Assembly (NCBI GenBank): GCA_903854305.1
Contig: CAINWC010000384.1
Location: 1 to 26,227, forward strand
Direction of reading: 5' to 3'
From: an uncultured Pseudomonadota bacterium
Lineage (GTDB): Bacteria > Pseudomonadota > Gammaproteobacteria > Burkholderiales > Methylophilaceae
DNA: 26,227 nucleotides
Under the pieces are notes generated by a model. The model searched no databases, was not told the DNA's origin, and worked only from the letters and a program-made list of their open reading frames with translations. Of the stretch, positions 1-7,277 are shown one piece after another (the first letter of the stretch is position 1; every line of letters begins with the position of its first letter). A program made the position numbers and the translations under genes.

Positions 1-187
1 AAACTAGCGTATGTGCGTTGGTTTTATGCGCATGTTTTTTCATGCGCGCCGACGCTTGTTCCATGTCCTCATAAATACCTAAGGTAGGCGCGTATTTCAC
101 CGGTGGATAATACAATTGAATACCAGGCCAGCTTTCACCAAGCATTGCGCTATTGGTATAGCATTTGATTTTTCCATGACTATTCAT
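1..187 (-). CDS. Hypothetical protein, N-terminal part (runs off the left edge)
   Basis: An open frame on the minus strand runs from an ATG at 187 to the window edge without a stop, giving about 62 residues starting MNSHGKIKCYTNSAML. An upstream in-frame ATG exists at 223. I prefer 187 because AGGGGA lies about 8 bases before it, while 223 has only a weak AAG. The peptide is polar and rich in His, Lys and Tyr (for example LYYPPVKYAP and RMKKHAHK), with no signal peptide or membrane segment. I do not recognise the family. It follows sdhE on the same strand with a gap of about 70 bases, so it could be the last gene of the sdh transcript. In related bacteria gltA often follows sdhE, but this N-terminus does not look like citrate synthase. 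Confidence 0.5.
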   Translation of the reverse strand, partial: MNSHGKIKCYTNSAMLGESWPGIQLYYPPVKYAPTLGIYEDMEQASARMKKHAHKTNAHTLV

Positions 188-259
188 GCTTATATCCCCT
201 GCATTTTGGTGTGTGTTACTCATACTTAAGTCTTTCACTTATTTTAATTACTACTTTTC

Positions 260-565
260 TTAGTCACTGACTTCTTCATGACCACTTAATTTTTTCAACA
301 CGCTGTTCATCGCCAATACATCTAGTTGCTTCGCCATTAGTACATCAACGTTAGTAAACTTTATTCTGGATGTCACCACATCGAGAAATTCGTTATCAGG
401 CAAATCAAGCAAGCTGTCAAAAGCCAATAGTTCCTGTGCGCTTAAACCTGCCACATGATTTTCAGAAAATCGTTGCAACACAATATCCAGCTCTAACAAG
501 CCGCGACGGCAACGCCAGCTTAGGCGCCTAACTTCTTCATCGGTCATGTTTTTAGCAATATTCAT
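260..565 (-). CDS. sdhE: Succinate dehydrogenase flavinylation/assembly factor SdhE
   Basis: A 101-residue protein of the SdhE/YgfY/Sdh5 family, which promotes covalent attachment of FAD to SdhA in the cytoplasm before the enzyme assembles on the membrane. The family RGxxE signature is visible as RRGLLELD at about residues 21-28, in a small all-helical protein of normal family length. It begins 7 bases after the sdhB stop on the same strand and closes the recognisable sdh operon. The ribosome-binding site is weak (CTGAG directly before the ATG), so translation may be coupled to sdhB. Family assignment rests on the motif, the size and the position after sdhB. No truncation is seen. Confidence 0.88.
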   Translation of the reverse strand: MNIAKNMTDEEVRRLSWRCRRGLLELDIVLQRFSENHVAGLSAQELLAFDSLLDLPDNEFLDVVTSRIKFTNVDVLMAKQLDVLAMNSVLKKLSGHEEVSD

Positions 566-572
566 CTCAGTT

Positions 573-1313
573 TTACAGCACTTTTATTTCTATATGCTTT
601 TTAGCATTACATTTATGTTCACGTGCTTGCTCAAACTTAAGGTCTTTAATCTTTGCAATGGCTAACGATGGATTGAGCTTTTTCGGGCAAACATCCACGC
701 AATTCATAATATTGTGGCAACGATACAAGCGATCTGGCGCTTCCAGGTTTTCTAAACGTTCATCCATCGCTTGATCACGGCTGTCTGCCATAAAACGATA
801 TGCTTGCATCAAGCCGGCAGGACCAACGAATGTTTCCGGATTCCACCAGAAGCTAGGGCAAGAGGTGGTACACGCGCCGCATAATATACATTCATACAAA
901 CCATCCAACTTGGCGCGGTCTTCCGGAGACTGTAAACGCTCAGTTTCTGGAGGTGCATCGTGATTGATCAGGTACGGTTTTACTGAATTGTAATGTTCAA
1001 AAAACTGCGTCATATCGACCACTAAATCACGGATGACAGGCAGACCAGGCATGGGACGCAACACCACTGGCTCGTCTAAATCTGACAATTTCGTCACACA
1101 CGCCAAGCCATTTTTACCGTTGATATTCATGCTGTCTGACCCACACACACCTTCGCGGCATGACTTACGCAGGCTTAAGCTATCGTCCAGATCTTTAATC
1201 CGCAATAGCGCATCAAGCAACATTTGATCGCCGTCTTCAAGCACAACGTCGTAGTCTTGCATGTACGGCTTTTTATCTACATCCGGGTTAAAACGGTAAA
1301 TTGAGAATTTCAT
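573..1313 (-). CDS. sdhB: Succinate dehydrogenase iron-sulfur subunit SdhB
   Basis: Iron-sulfur subunit of complex II, passing electrons from the SdhA flavin to quinone at the inner membrane. At 246 residues it has normal length and all three cluster motifs: the [2Fe-2S] ligands C52, C57, D60 and C72 (CREGVCGSD, with the Asp ligand seen in other SdhB proteins), the [4Fe-4S] motif C142xxC145xxC148xxxC152, and the C199-C205-C209 set of the [3Fe-4S] centre followed by P210. The ATG at 1313 has an AGAG sequence about 10 bases upstream. It lies 89 bases downstream of the sdhA 3' end, with a 17-bp tandem repeat in that gap. The neighbouring order sdhC-D-A-B-E is standard. The gene looks intact. Confidence 0.96.
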   Translation of the reverse strand: MKFSIYRFNPDVDKKPYMQDYDVVLEDGDQMLLDALLRIKDLDDSLSLRKSCREGVCGSDSMNINGKNGLACVTKLSDLDEPVVLRPMPGLPVIRDLVVDMTQFFEHYNSVKPYLINHDAPPETERLQSPEDRAKLDGLYECILCGACTTSCPSFWWNPETFVGPAGLMQAYRFMADSRDQAMDERLENLEAPDRLYRCHNIMNCVDVCPKKLNPSLAIAKIKDLKFEQAREHKCNAKKHIEIKVL

Positions 1314-1351
1314 GATGTCATCTCTAAAGGTCTAAATTTGTTTGGCAAGAT

Positions 1352-1417
1352 GCTAGTAACACAGGGCGCCGGTAAACACAGTACGCTAGTAAACATATCG
1401 CGCTAGTAAACACGTGG
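1352..1417. repeat. 17-bp imperfect tandem repeat, about four units, over the sdhA stop codon
   Basis: On the plus strand the unit GCTAGTAAACACRKNNC recurs at 1352-1367 (one A shorter), 1368-1384 (GCCGGTAAACACAGTAC), 1385-1401 (GCTAGTAAACATATCGC) and 1402-1417. The last unit contains the final codons and TAG stop of sdhA, read on the minus strand as GTTTACTAG. The array therefore looks like repeated duplication of the sdhA 3' end into the sdhA-sdhB gap. Confidence 0.75.
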
Positions 1418-1678
1418 TTTCGGTTCAAAACTTGCCACCGTTTGCGGTTTTAAACGCACCGGTTTATAAGCCAATCGGTGACCTTCACGGTAATACAATG
1501 AGTGTGTTAACCAGTTAACATCATCGCGCTCACTAAAATCTTCACGGCAATGTGCGCCACGGCTTTCTGTCCGTGCTTCTGCTGCATGCATGGTTGCCAA
1601 GGCCACTTCCACCAGATTATCTAACTCTAAAGCCTCAACCCTTGCGGTATTAAATACTTGACTCTTATCTTGGATCAC
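1403..1678 (-). pseudogene. sdhA: sdhA 3' fragment (C-terminal domain of SdhA, out of frame)
   Basis: These 91 residues match the C-terminal helical domain of SdhA: DKSQVFNTARVEALELDNL, then the ESRGAH and ERDD motifs, ending KPRVY. The frame is -1 relative to the upstream sdhA frame, and the two overlap as GTGA at 1675-1678. The upstream part of about 496 residues plus this fragment gives about 588 residues, the usual SdhA length, so nothing is missing except one base. Adding one A to the AAAA run (plus-strand TTTT at 1683-1686) would give [12 protein letters not shown], which resembles the corresponding SdhA segment of other betaproteobacteria. It is therefore most likely the tail of sdhA, separated by an indel or sequencing error. 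The GTG at 1678 could in principle start a coupled separate polypeptide. Confidence 0.8.
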
Positions 1679-3165
1679 GGTGTTTTAGCGCGCTCAGCCA
1701 CTCTATCAATTTCTGCAACCCCTGCATGTAACAACTCAGGGAAGCGGAACACACCACAATGCGTTTGCATGGCTAAACGTAAATCATTGCCTACGTCCTT
1801 CACTGTTTCGCCTTGGGTTTGCGTGTCCAGGCGATTCAATCTGGCTAAGGTCATATCACACGCATCGGCTGGTAATGGTTTGTGATTCGCATCTTTTTTT
1901 ACTTCTTCTACCATTTTGTCGCCAGCTGCGCGGCCAAATACCACTAGATCTAATAATGAGTTAGAACCAAGCCGATTAGCGCCATGCACAGAAACACATG
2001 CGCACTCACCTACAGCATATAAACCATTGACCACGGACTCGCCACCATCCGCATTAGGCACCACCACCTGGCCTTGCAAATTGGTTGGAATACCGCCCAT
2101 CATGTAATGCGCCGTGGGTACGATAGGAATCGGGTCTTTAATCACATCGACATTGGCAAAGGTTTTGGCAATTTCGCGTATACCTGGCAATTTATCATTA
2201 ATCAGCGCTTCACCAAGATGATCTAATTTTAAATACACCGCATCTTTATTTTTACCAACGCCACGACCAGCTTTGATTTCAGTGGCAATCGCGCGTGAAA
2301 CCACATCGCGACTCGCTAAGTCTTTAGCATGAGGTGCGTAGCGCTCCATGAATCGCTCGCCTTCACTATTCAATAAATACCCGCCTTCGCCACGCACACC
2401 TTCAGTAATCAGTACGCCAGCATTTAAGACGCCAGTGGGGTGGAATTGCCAAAACTCCATATCTTGCAAGGGGATATTGGCACGTGCAGCCATGCCCAAA
2501 CCATCACCAGTATTGATGAATGCATTGGTACTGGCCTTGAATATCCGGCCGGCACCGCCAGTGGCTAACATGGTCGCTTTTGCACGAATGCAATGCACTT
2601 CACCTGTTTCAATTTCTAGTGCCAGCACCCCTAAAACATCGCCGCTTGCATCTTTTAACAAATCAAGCGCTAACCATTCCACAAAAAATCGGGTATTAGA
2701 TTGCACGTTGCGTTGATACAAGGTGTGCAACATGGCGTGTCCGGTTCTATCAGCTACGGCACAAGTCCGTGAGATGGCTTTTTCGCCAAAATTTTGCGTC
2801 ATGCCGCCAAATGGGCGCTGAAAAATCTTGCCATTGTCTAATCGGTCAAACGGCATACCGAAATGCTCTAGCTCATAAATGGCTGCGGCAGCATTTTTAC
2901 ACATGAACTCAATCGCATCTTGGTCACCCAAATAATCCGAGCCTTTAATCGTGTCGTACATATGCCATAGCCATTTGTCATCCGCCACATTACCAAGCGC
3001 TGCGGCAATACCACCCTGCGCCGCAACCGTGTGTGACCGCGTTGGAAACACCTTGGTTAAAACGGCTACATTTAAGCCAGATTGCGCTAACTGTAATGAC
3101 GCGCGCAAGCCAGCACCGCCACCGCCTACTACTAATGCATCAAATGTTTGAGTTGCTAATGCCAT
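1675..3165 (-). CDS. sdhA: Succinate dehydrogenase flavoprotein subunit SdhA, frameshifted
   Basis: Catalytic flavoprotein of complex II, oxidising succinate to fumarate with covalently bound FAD. Visible features are the N-terminal dinucleotide fold VVGGGGAGL (about residues 13-21), the FAD-attachment His in [13 protein letters not shown] (residue 45), the HPTG motif, the substrate-domain segment [10 protein letters not shown], the catalytic SRDVVSR region, and [11 protein letters not shown] near residue 400. The frame stops after ERAKTP at about residue 496, about 91 residues short. The remainder is encoded in the -1 frame directly downstream. An adjacent GTG at 3168 is an equally possible start, with AAGG seven bases before it. 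If the frameshift is real, the product lacks its C-terminal domain and complex II would probably be inactive. If it is a sequencing error, the gene is ordinary. Confidence 0.93.
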   Translation of the reverse strand: MALATQTFDALVVGGGGAGLRASLQLAQSGLNVAVLTKVFPTRSHTVAAQGGIAAALGNVADDKWLWHMYDTIKGSDYLGDQDAIEFMCKNAAAAIYELEHFGMPFDRLDNGKIFQRPFGGMTQNFGEKAISRTCAVADRTGHAMLHTLYQRNVQSNTRFFVEWLALDLLKDASGDVLGVLALEIETGEVHCIRAKATMLATGGAGRIFKASTNAFINTGDGLGMAARANIPLQDMEFWQFHPTGVLNAGVLITEGVRGEGGYLLNSEGERFMERYAPHAKDLASRDVVSRAIATEIKAGRGVGKNKDAVYLKLDHLGEALINDKLPGIREIAKTFANVDVIKDPIPIVPTAHYMMGGIPTNLQGQVVVPNADGGESVVNGLYAVGECACVSVHGANRLGSNSLLDLVVFGRAAGDKMVEEVKKDANHKPLPADACDMTLARLNRLDTQTQGETVKDVGNDLRLAMQTHCGVFRFPELLHAGVAEIDRVAERAKTP

Positions 3166-3247
3166 CACTATTAAACCTTAAAATAAATATGCTAAAAATA
3201 TGACTCAAATATCAATCGAATATCCTTCAATGGGTTTTCAAAACTGC

Positions 3248-3592
3248 CTACATTAAAAATAGCCAGCTTGCCCATGCCATATAAACCCATAACAACAACA
3301 CTAATATTTTCAGCAATAAACTACGCACATACATATTGGGTACGTAGTCTTTAAATACATCGCGAATACCTAGCCATGCGTGGATTGATAAACATATCCA
3401 AAATAACCAGCTAGCGATACGAAACCATGCTGGCTGGAAAAACCCTAAAAACTCTTCATACGTAGCCGGTTGCAAGACTAAAATACGGCCTAACAACATC
3501 ACGCTATAAAATGCCATGATTAAGGCTGTGAGCCTTTGCATCAGCCATGCACGCATGCCAGGGTAACGCTTGGTGAGTAACTCAATTACCAT
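3248..3592 (-). CDS. sdhD: Succinate dehydrogenase membrane anchor subunit SdhD
   Basis: A hydrophobic anchor of 114 residues that binds quinone and heme b together with SdhC in the inner membrane. Three transmembrane segments are visible, around residues 16-36, 52-72 and 88-112. The second is followed by HAWLGIRDVFKDYV, the conserved SdhD segment carrying the His/Asp residues near the heme and quinone site. The start ATG overlaps the end of sdhC by 7 bases (ATGGTAA), which indicates translational coupling. A gap of about 80 bases separates it from sdhA. Length and topology are normal for the family. Confidence 0.9.
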   Translation of the reverse strand: MVIELLTKRYPGMRAWLMQRLTALIMAFYSVMLLGRILVLQPATYEEFLGFFQPAWFRIASWLFWICLSIHAWLGIRDVFKDYVPNMYVRSLLLKILVLLLWVYMAWASWLFLM

Positions 3593-3996
3593 AACTTAAC
3601 CGCCAATACTAAAGTTGCCAGCACACCTAACACCATCACAATCTTGCTGGTACAACGTGCTTTCATCAACGAGGTCATCCAATGCACATCCATTGCCAAG
3701 TGACGCACACCCGCAAAAAAATGATGAAAAAAAGCCCATGCCAAACCAAGCATGAAGAGTTTGATTAAAGGCGAATGTAATATTGAAACGACTGTTTCAA
3801 AATGCTCCGAAGTGCTTAATGACAACTGCAAAAGCAGCAATATAATAGGCAACACTAAAAATAAAGCGCAGCCTGTTGCTCTATGTAAGATAGACACTAA
3901 AGCATTAATCGGTAACCTGATGGTAAACAGGTTAAGATTTTTTGGCCTGTTTTTGACTTTAGCCTTTTGACTATTTTGCAGTTCATTGTTTTGCAT
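3586..3996 (-). CDS. sdhC: Succinate dehydrogenase cytochrome b556 subunit SdhC
   Basis: Cytochrome b subunit of complex II. The N-terminal RPKNLNLFTIRLP followed by SILHRATG is the family pattern in which the Ser and Arg line the quinone site. GVRHLAMDVH carries the heme-b ligand His. Three transmembrane helices follow the usual layout. I choose the ATG at 3996 (136 residues) because GAG lies 8 bases upstream; a GTG at 4005 would add three residues. It begins about 50 bases after the maeB stop on the same strand with no obvious terminator, so maeB and sdh may share a transcript. Confidence 0.9.
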   Translation of the reverse strand: MQNNELQNSQKAKVKNRPKNLNLFTIRLPINALVSILHRATGCALFLVLPIILLLLQLSLSTSEHFETVVSILHSPLIKLFMLGLAWAFFHHFFAGVRHLAMDVHWMTSLMKARCTSKIVMVLGVLATLVLAVKLW

Positions 3997-4048
3997 TATT
4001 GTCACTCTAAAGTTTTTTATCTAACTGAAACATAACCTTAAGAGGCGC

Positions 4049-5260
4049 TTAACTATTAGCCTGCTGCAAGCGCGCCGCATCAGCTACCGCACCAGAAACA
4101 ACGCCAAGTAAGCGTGTATCAAACGGTTTTGGAATGATGTATTCTTTACCAAAACTTAAACTCGTTAAGTTGTAGGCTTTAAGCACATCAACTGGCACTG
4201 GCTTACGGGCTAGCGCAGCCAATGCATGTGCAGCGGCAATTTGCATTTCGTCGGTAATTTGCTTGGCTTTAGCATCTAAAGCACCACGGAATAGATAAGG
4301 AAAACAAAGTGCGTTATTCACTTGGTTTGGAAAGTCTGAACGACCTGTCGCCATTAAAATATCATCGCGTACAGAATGCGCTAAACTTGGTTGAATTTCC
4401 GGATCAGGATTCGCTAAGGCAAATACCACTGGATTTTTTGCCATTAATTTAAGCAATTCTGGCATCAAGGTATTAGCCGCTGACACACCAATAAATACAT
4501 CTGCATTTGGCATCACATCTGCCAACGCTTTCGCGGCACTAGGTGCAACTGCTAAATGGCGATTATTGTCATGTAAGTCAGCTCGTGAAGTATCTAACAC
4601 GCCAGACTTATCGACCATCGTGATATTGGTAGCGCCCATTAACTTTAGCAATCTGGCACATGAACAACCTGCCGCACCCGCGCCTAAAAATACGATTTTT
4701 GCATTGGATAGCGCTTTACCTTGTATCTCCAAAGCATTACTTAGCGCGGCCGCCACAATCACGGCGGTACCATGTTGGTCATCATGAAACACTGGAATAT
4801 CTAAACGGGCACGTAATTCTTTTTCAATTCTAAAGCAATGCGGCGCTGCAATATCTTCTAAATTTATACCACCAAAAGTTGGCGCAATATTCACTACGGT
4901 TTCAATAAAAGCCTCAACACTAGGCGCTGTGATTTCTATATCAAAGACATCTATTCCAGCAAAACGCTTAAACAATACCGCTTTACCTTCCATCACTGGC
5001 TTGCTTGCCAGTGCGCCCATATTACCTAGGCCCAACACAGCCGTACCATCGGTGATCACTGCGACTAAATTGCCTTTATTGGTGTATTTGTAAGCATTTG
5101 CAGGATCACGATTGATTTCGCGCACTGGCACCGCCACACCTGGGGTATAGGCTAAAGATAGATCATCTTGCGTAGCACATGGTTTTGATGATTCAACTGA
5201 CAATTTTCCTGGTGTAGGAAACTCGTGATAATCTAGTGCGCGTTTTGTTAGATCGTCCAT
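4049..5260 (-). CDS. maeB: Malic enzyme (malate to pyruvate plus CO2), short MaeB type
   Basis: Oxidative decarboxylation of malate to pyruvate, with NADP or NAD as acceptor. Family landmarks in order are SLAYTPGVAVPVREI, the Tyr/Lys catalytic region YKYTNKGN, the loop TDGTAVLGLGNMG, the metal and substrate segment GINLEDIAAP, FHDDQHGTAVIVAAAL, the nucleotide-binding FLGAGAAG, and SDFPNQVNNALCFP near the end. At about 403 residues it is the catalytic part only; the C-terminal phosphotransacetylase-like domain of E. coli MaeB is absent, as in many short bacterial forms. I take the ATG at 5260. An in-frame TTG at 5269 is possible but has SD spacing of only about two bases. The gene lies upstream of sdhC on the same strand. 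Cofactor preference cannot be read reliably. Confidence 0.93.
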   Translation of the reverse strand: MDDLTKRALDYHEFPTPGKLSVESSKPCATQDDLSLAYTPGVAVPVREINRDPANAYKYTNKGNLVAVITDGTAVLGLGNMGALASKPVMEGKAVLFKRFAGIDVFDIEITAPSVEAFIETVVNIAPTFGGINLEDIAAPHCFRIEKELRARLDIPVFHDDQHGTAVIVAAALSNALEIQGKALSNAKIVFLGAGAAGCSCARLLKLMGATNITMVDKSGVLDTSRADLHDNNRHLAVAPSAAKALADVMPNADVFIGVSAANTLMPELLKLMAKNPVVFALANPDPEIQPSLAHSVRDDILMATGRSDFPNQVNNALCFPYLFRGALDAKAKQITDEMQIAAAHALAALARKPVPVDVLKAYNLTSLSFGKEYIIPKPFDTRLLGVVSGAVADAARLQQANS

Positions 5261-5392
5261 TATTCTCAATACCTTTTCAAGGTTTTAGTTTTTTATTGTG
5301 CTTACTATTATCTGTGCGGCTATTTTTTGCTATCGGTGTTTTTCAAAATGCGCAATAGCCTACTGGTCATTCGTTATTACTACCTAAAGCAC

Positions 5393-6130
5393 TCACTCTA
5401 GCTCATTCATGTAATGATGATTATCTGTCACACATAGACCTAAGCGCCATTCCATAGGCTTATCGCCATAGGTAAACGAAACGCGCTCTATACTTAACAG
5501 CGGCTCACCTACACTTAAACCCAAAGCCGTTGCAACTTCACCCGCCGCAGCGACTGCTTTCAACCGCTCTTCTGCACGGATCATACGAACGCCAAATTCT
5601 GATTCATACATGCTGTACATAGAGCCGTTATTCTCTTCTACGCGACTACCATTTAAGCCTTTAAATGCATTAGCTGGCACCACAATATGGTCAAAAATAA
5701 GCGGTCTGCCAGAAAATGTAAGTAAACGTTTAATTTCTATGGTTGAAGCACCAGCTTTCATATCCAGTATCTGCCCCATGCGTACATCAGCCTTACCTTT
5801 AGTGCATGAGATAAACTCATTCTGCAACAGTTCTTTTTGACCATCGACAGAAGTGAGCCTTAAAAACCTCAGCTTCATTCCCTCCGCGCTATGCGTGGCC
5901 ACAAAGGTGCCCTTGCCTTGGCGGCGAATCAGAATATTTTCCGTTGCCAGCGCGTCTATGGCTTTTCTAACAGTACCTTGACTGACCTTATAACGACCAG
6001 CCAATTCAACCTCGCTTGGGATCATGTCGCCTGGGCGCCACTCGCCGCCAATCAAGCTTTGCGTAAGCAACACCTTGATTTGGTCATAAAGCGGTTTATA
6101 GCTTGGTGAGTTGTATTGTTTATCTATCAT
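5393..6130 (-). CDS. GntR-family (HutC/UTRA subfamily) transcriptional regulator, probable controller of the prp operon
   Basis: A winged-helix GntR protein. PLYDQIKVLL opens the DNA-binding domain, which continues through RPGDMIPSEVELAGRYKVSQ and GTVRKAIDAL to the wing RRQGKGTFVA (about residues 14-80). The remaining 150 or so residues fit a UTRA small-molecule-sensing domain (typical IEIKRLL and LSVGEPLLSIERV segments). The ATG at 6130 gives 245 residues; an in-frame TTG at 6157 would add nine without a better ribosome-binding site. It is divergent from the plus-strand prp operon, with a strong inverted repeat between them. By analogy with GntR-type regulators of propionate catabolism, it is probably a repressor responding to a propionyl-CoA or methylcitrate-related ligand. 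The ligand is inference. Confidence 0.85.
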   Translation of the reverse strand: MIDKQYNSPSYKPLYDQIKVLLTQSLIGGEWRPGDMIPSEVELAGRYKVSQGTVRKAIDALATENILIRRQGKGTFVATHSAEGMKLRFLRLTSVDGQKELLQNEFISCTKGKADVRMGQILDMKAGASTIEIKRLLTFSGRPLIFDHIVVPANAFKGLNGSRVEENNGSMYSMYESEFGVRMIRAEERLKAVAAAGEVATALGLSVGEPLLSIERVSFTYGDKPMEWRLGLCVTDNHHYMNELE

Positions 6131-6221
6131 AATTTTAATTATTTCATCCAAGGTCAAATGCAGAGCAACTTAACGATTAATCCACGGGTAACTATTCCGC
6201 GTCTTATTTACATTAAGTGCA

Positions 6222-6250
6222 TTTATAGCACGACCATTTTAAATAGTCTA
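6222..6250 (-). promoter_or_regulatory. Probable promoter of the GntR regulator gene
   Basis: Read on the minus strand, TAGACT (6245-6250) and TATAAA (6222-6227) are 17 bases apart, a fair sigma70-like match. The -35 element lies next to the inverted repeat at 6257-6283, so one operator could control both directions and allow autoregulation. Confidence 0.45.
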
Positions 6251-6256
6251 GTGTTT

Positions 6257-6283
6257 TATATCTTATATAAGACATAAGATATA
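6257..6283. promoter_or_regulatory. Probable GntR operator: nested inverted repeats
   Basis: A perfect 10-bp inverted repeat, TATATCTTAT (6257-6266) and ATAAGATATA (6274-6283), has a 7-base spacer. Nested in it is a perfect 12-bp palindrome TCTTATATAAGA (6261-6272). Three half-sites of the form TCTTAT/ATAAGA are therefore present. The site ends 2 bases before the -35 box of the prp promoter and starts about 6 bases from the -35 box of the divergent regulator promoter, which suits a repressor of both. Confidence 0.7.
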
Positions 6284-6285
6284 TG

Positions 6286-6315
6286 TTGACAGTTTTTAAT
6301 ATCCCTCTATATAAT
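6286..6315 (+). promoter_or_regulatory. Near-consensus sigma70 promoter of the prp operon
   Basis: A perfect TTGACA (6286-6291) and a perfect TATAAT (6310-6315) are separated by 18 bases. Transcription should begin near 6322, giving a 5' leader of about 74 bases before the ATG at 6396. So strong a core promoter usually needs a repressor, which fits the operator directly upstream. Confidence 0.8.
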
Positions 6316-6324
6316 CGAAATCAT

Positions 6325-6362
6325 TACCAAACTATAATTACCGAACTTACAATTACCTAACT
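6325..6362 (+). repeat. Three phased TACCNAACT repeats in the prp operon leader
   Basis: TACCAAACT (6325-6333), TACCGAACT (6339-6347) and TACCTAACT (6354-6362) recur every 14-15 bases in the AT-rich 5' leader, just after the predicted start of transcription. No hairpin was found joining them. They could be binding sites in DNA or RNA, or a simple slippage product. Confidence 0.6.
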
Positions 6363-6395
6363 ACAATAATTAGCACGAAAAATAAAGGTACTCAG

Positions 6396-7277
6396 ATGAA
6401 TCAATACTTTCGGCCTCGCCGCTCCATGCTATATGTACCTGGCTGCAATACGCATTACCTTGAGCGCGCGCGCACCTTGCATGCTGATTCAGTCATTCTT
6501 GATTTAGGCGACCCGATTCTAGTTGAATGCAAAGAGCAGTCTCGCGACAATGTAGTGCGCTTCGTCAACGAAGGTGGCTATGGCTCACGTGAGGTGGTGG
6601 TGCGCGTGAACGATCTTGATTCACAGTGGGGCGCTGACGATATTAAAGCGATTGCAAAAACCCAAGTGGATGCGATTCTCTTTCCGAATATAGAATCACG
6701 TGAGGATGTGCTCACAGCGTTATCAATGTTAGATGCAGCGGGCGGCAGTCACATTCCCATTATGGTGATGATAGAAAGCCCTATCGCGGTGCTCAATGCA
6801 AAAGAAATTGCCAGCGCGTCTAGCCGTATTGTTTGCATTGTGATGGCAACCTCAGATTTGATTTCCCAACTACATGCAAGGGTTACACATGAGCGCTCTG
6901 CCATTTTAACGTCATTATCTTTAGTGATATTGGCCGCTCGCGCCTATGGCCGGGCAGTTGTTGATGGAATTACCAGTGATTTTAAAAACATGCATTCATT
7001 TGAATACGCTTGCCGCTTAGGCCGTGACATGGGCTTTGATGGAAAATCATTAGTGCATCCCGCTCAATTAGCTTATAGCAACGATGCCTACACGCCAAAA
7101 GCCGACGAAGTAAGAAATGCACGCGAAATCATTCTGGCATTAAAAGCGGCTAACGAAGCAGGCAAAGGTACAGTAGTGGTCAACGATAAATTAGTTGAAC
7201 AGCACCATGTTAAAGCGGCAACGCGTTTATTAAAACTAAGTGAACTGATTGCAAAATTGGAAGAAAGCCATGTCTAG
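6396..7277 (+). CDS. HpcH/HpaI (CitE-like) CoA-ester lyase, possible beta-methylmalyl-CoA/malyl-CoA lyase
   Basis: A TIM-barrel protein of 293 residues from the CitE/malyl-CoA lyase superfamily, which cleaves or forms C-C bonds in beta-hydroxyacyl-CoA thioesters with Mg2+. The N-terminal RRSMLYVPGC motif matches the family LFVPG element. The two expected Mg ligands are present as Glu in MVMIESP and Asp in VMATSDLI. The C-terminal GFDGKSLVHPAQ is typical, followed by the usual helical tail. The normal LDLEDAV signature reads LDLGDPI, so the Glu is replaced by Gly. The ATG has AAAGG 7 bases upstream. First gene of the prp operon, it overlaps the next gene by 8 bases. Given the adjacent mesaconyl-CoA hydratase, cleavage of beta-methylmalyl-CoA to glyoxylate and propionyl-CoA is the best guess. 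A thioesterase or citramalyl-CoA lyase role remains possible. Confidence 0.8.
   Translation: MNQYFRPRRSMLYVPGCNTHYLERARTLHADSVILDLGDPILVECKEQSRDNVVRFVNEGGYGSREVVVRVNDLDSQWGADDIKAIAKTQVDAILFPNIESREDVLTALSMLDAAGGSHIPIMVMIESPIAVLNAKEIASASSRIVCIVMATSDLISQLHARVTHERSAILTSLSLVILAARAYGRAVVDGITSDFKNMHSFEYACRLGRDMGFDGKSLVHPAQLAYSNDAYTPKADEVRNAREIILALKAANEAGKGTVVVNDKLVEQHHVKAATRLLKLSELIAKLEESHV

Noticed and set aside
1033..1227. Plus-strand open frame across sdhB
   Set aside because: It is antisense to a fully conserved SdhB, its protein resembles nothing known, and it has no ribosome-binding site context. It is a shadow.
1675..1695. Programmed -1 frameshift site in sdhA
   Set aside because: The zero frame reads GCT AAA ACA CCG TGA, and no X XXY YYZ slippery heptamer fits these codon boundaries. 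No strong downstream stem was apparent. A one-base deletion in the A-run explains the junction better.
4049..5260. Malic enzyme truncated by loss of a phosphotransacetylase domain
   Set aside because: Short malic enzymes of about 400-430 residues are a normal bacterial form. The C-terminus is complete and followed closely by sdhC, with no remnant of a further domain.
5318..5360. Inverted repeat GGCTATT/AATAGCC between the regulator and maeB as a terminator
   Set aside because: The arms are only 7 bp with a 29-base loop and no T-tract follows in the direction of transcription. It is within chance expectation.
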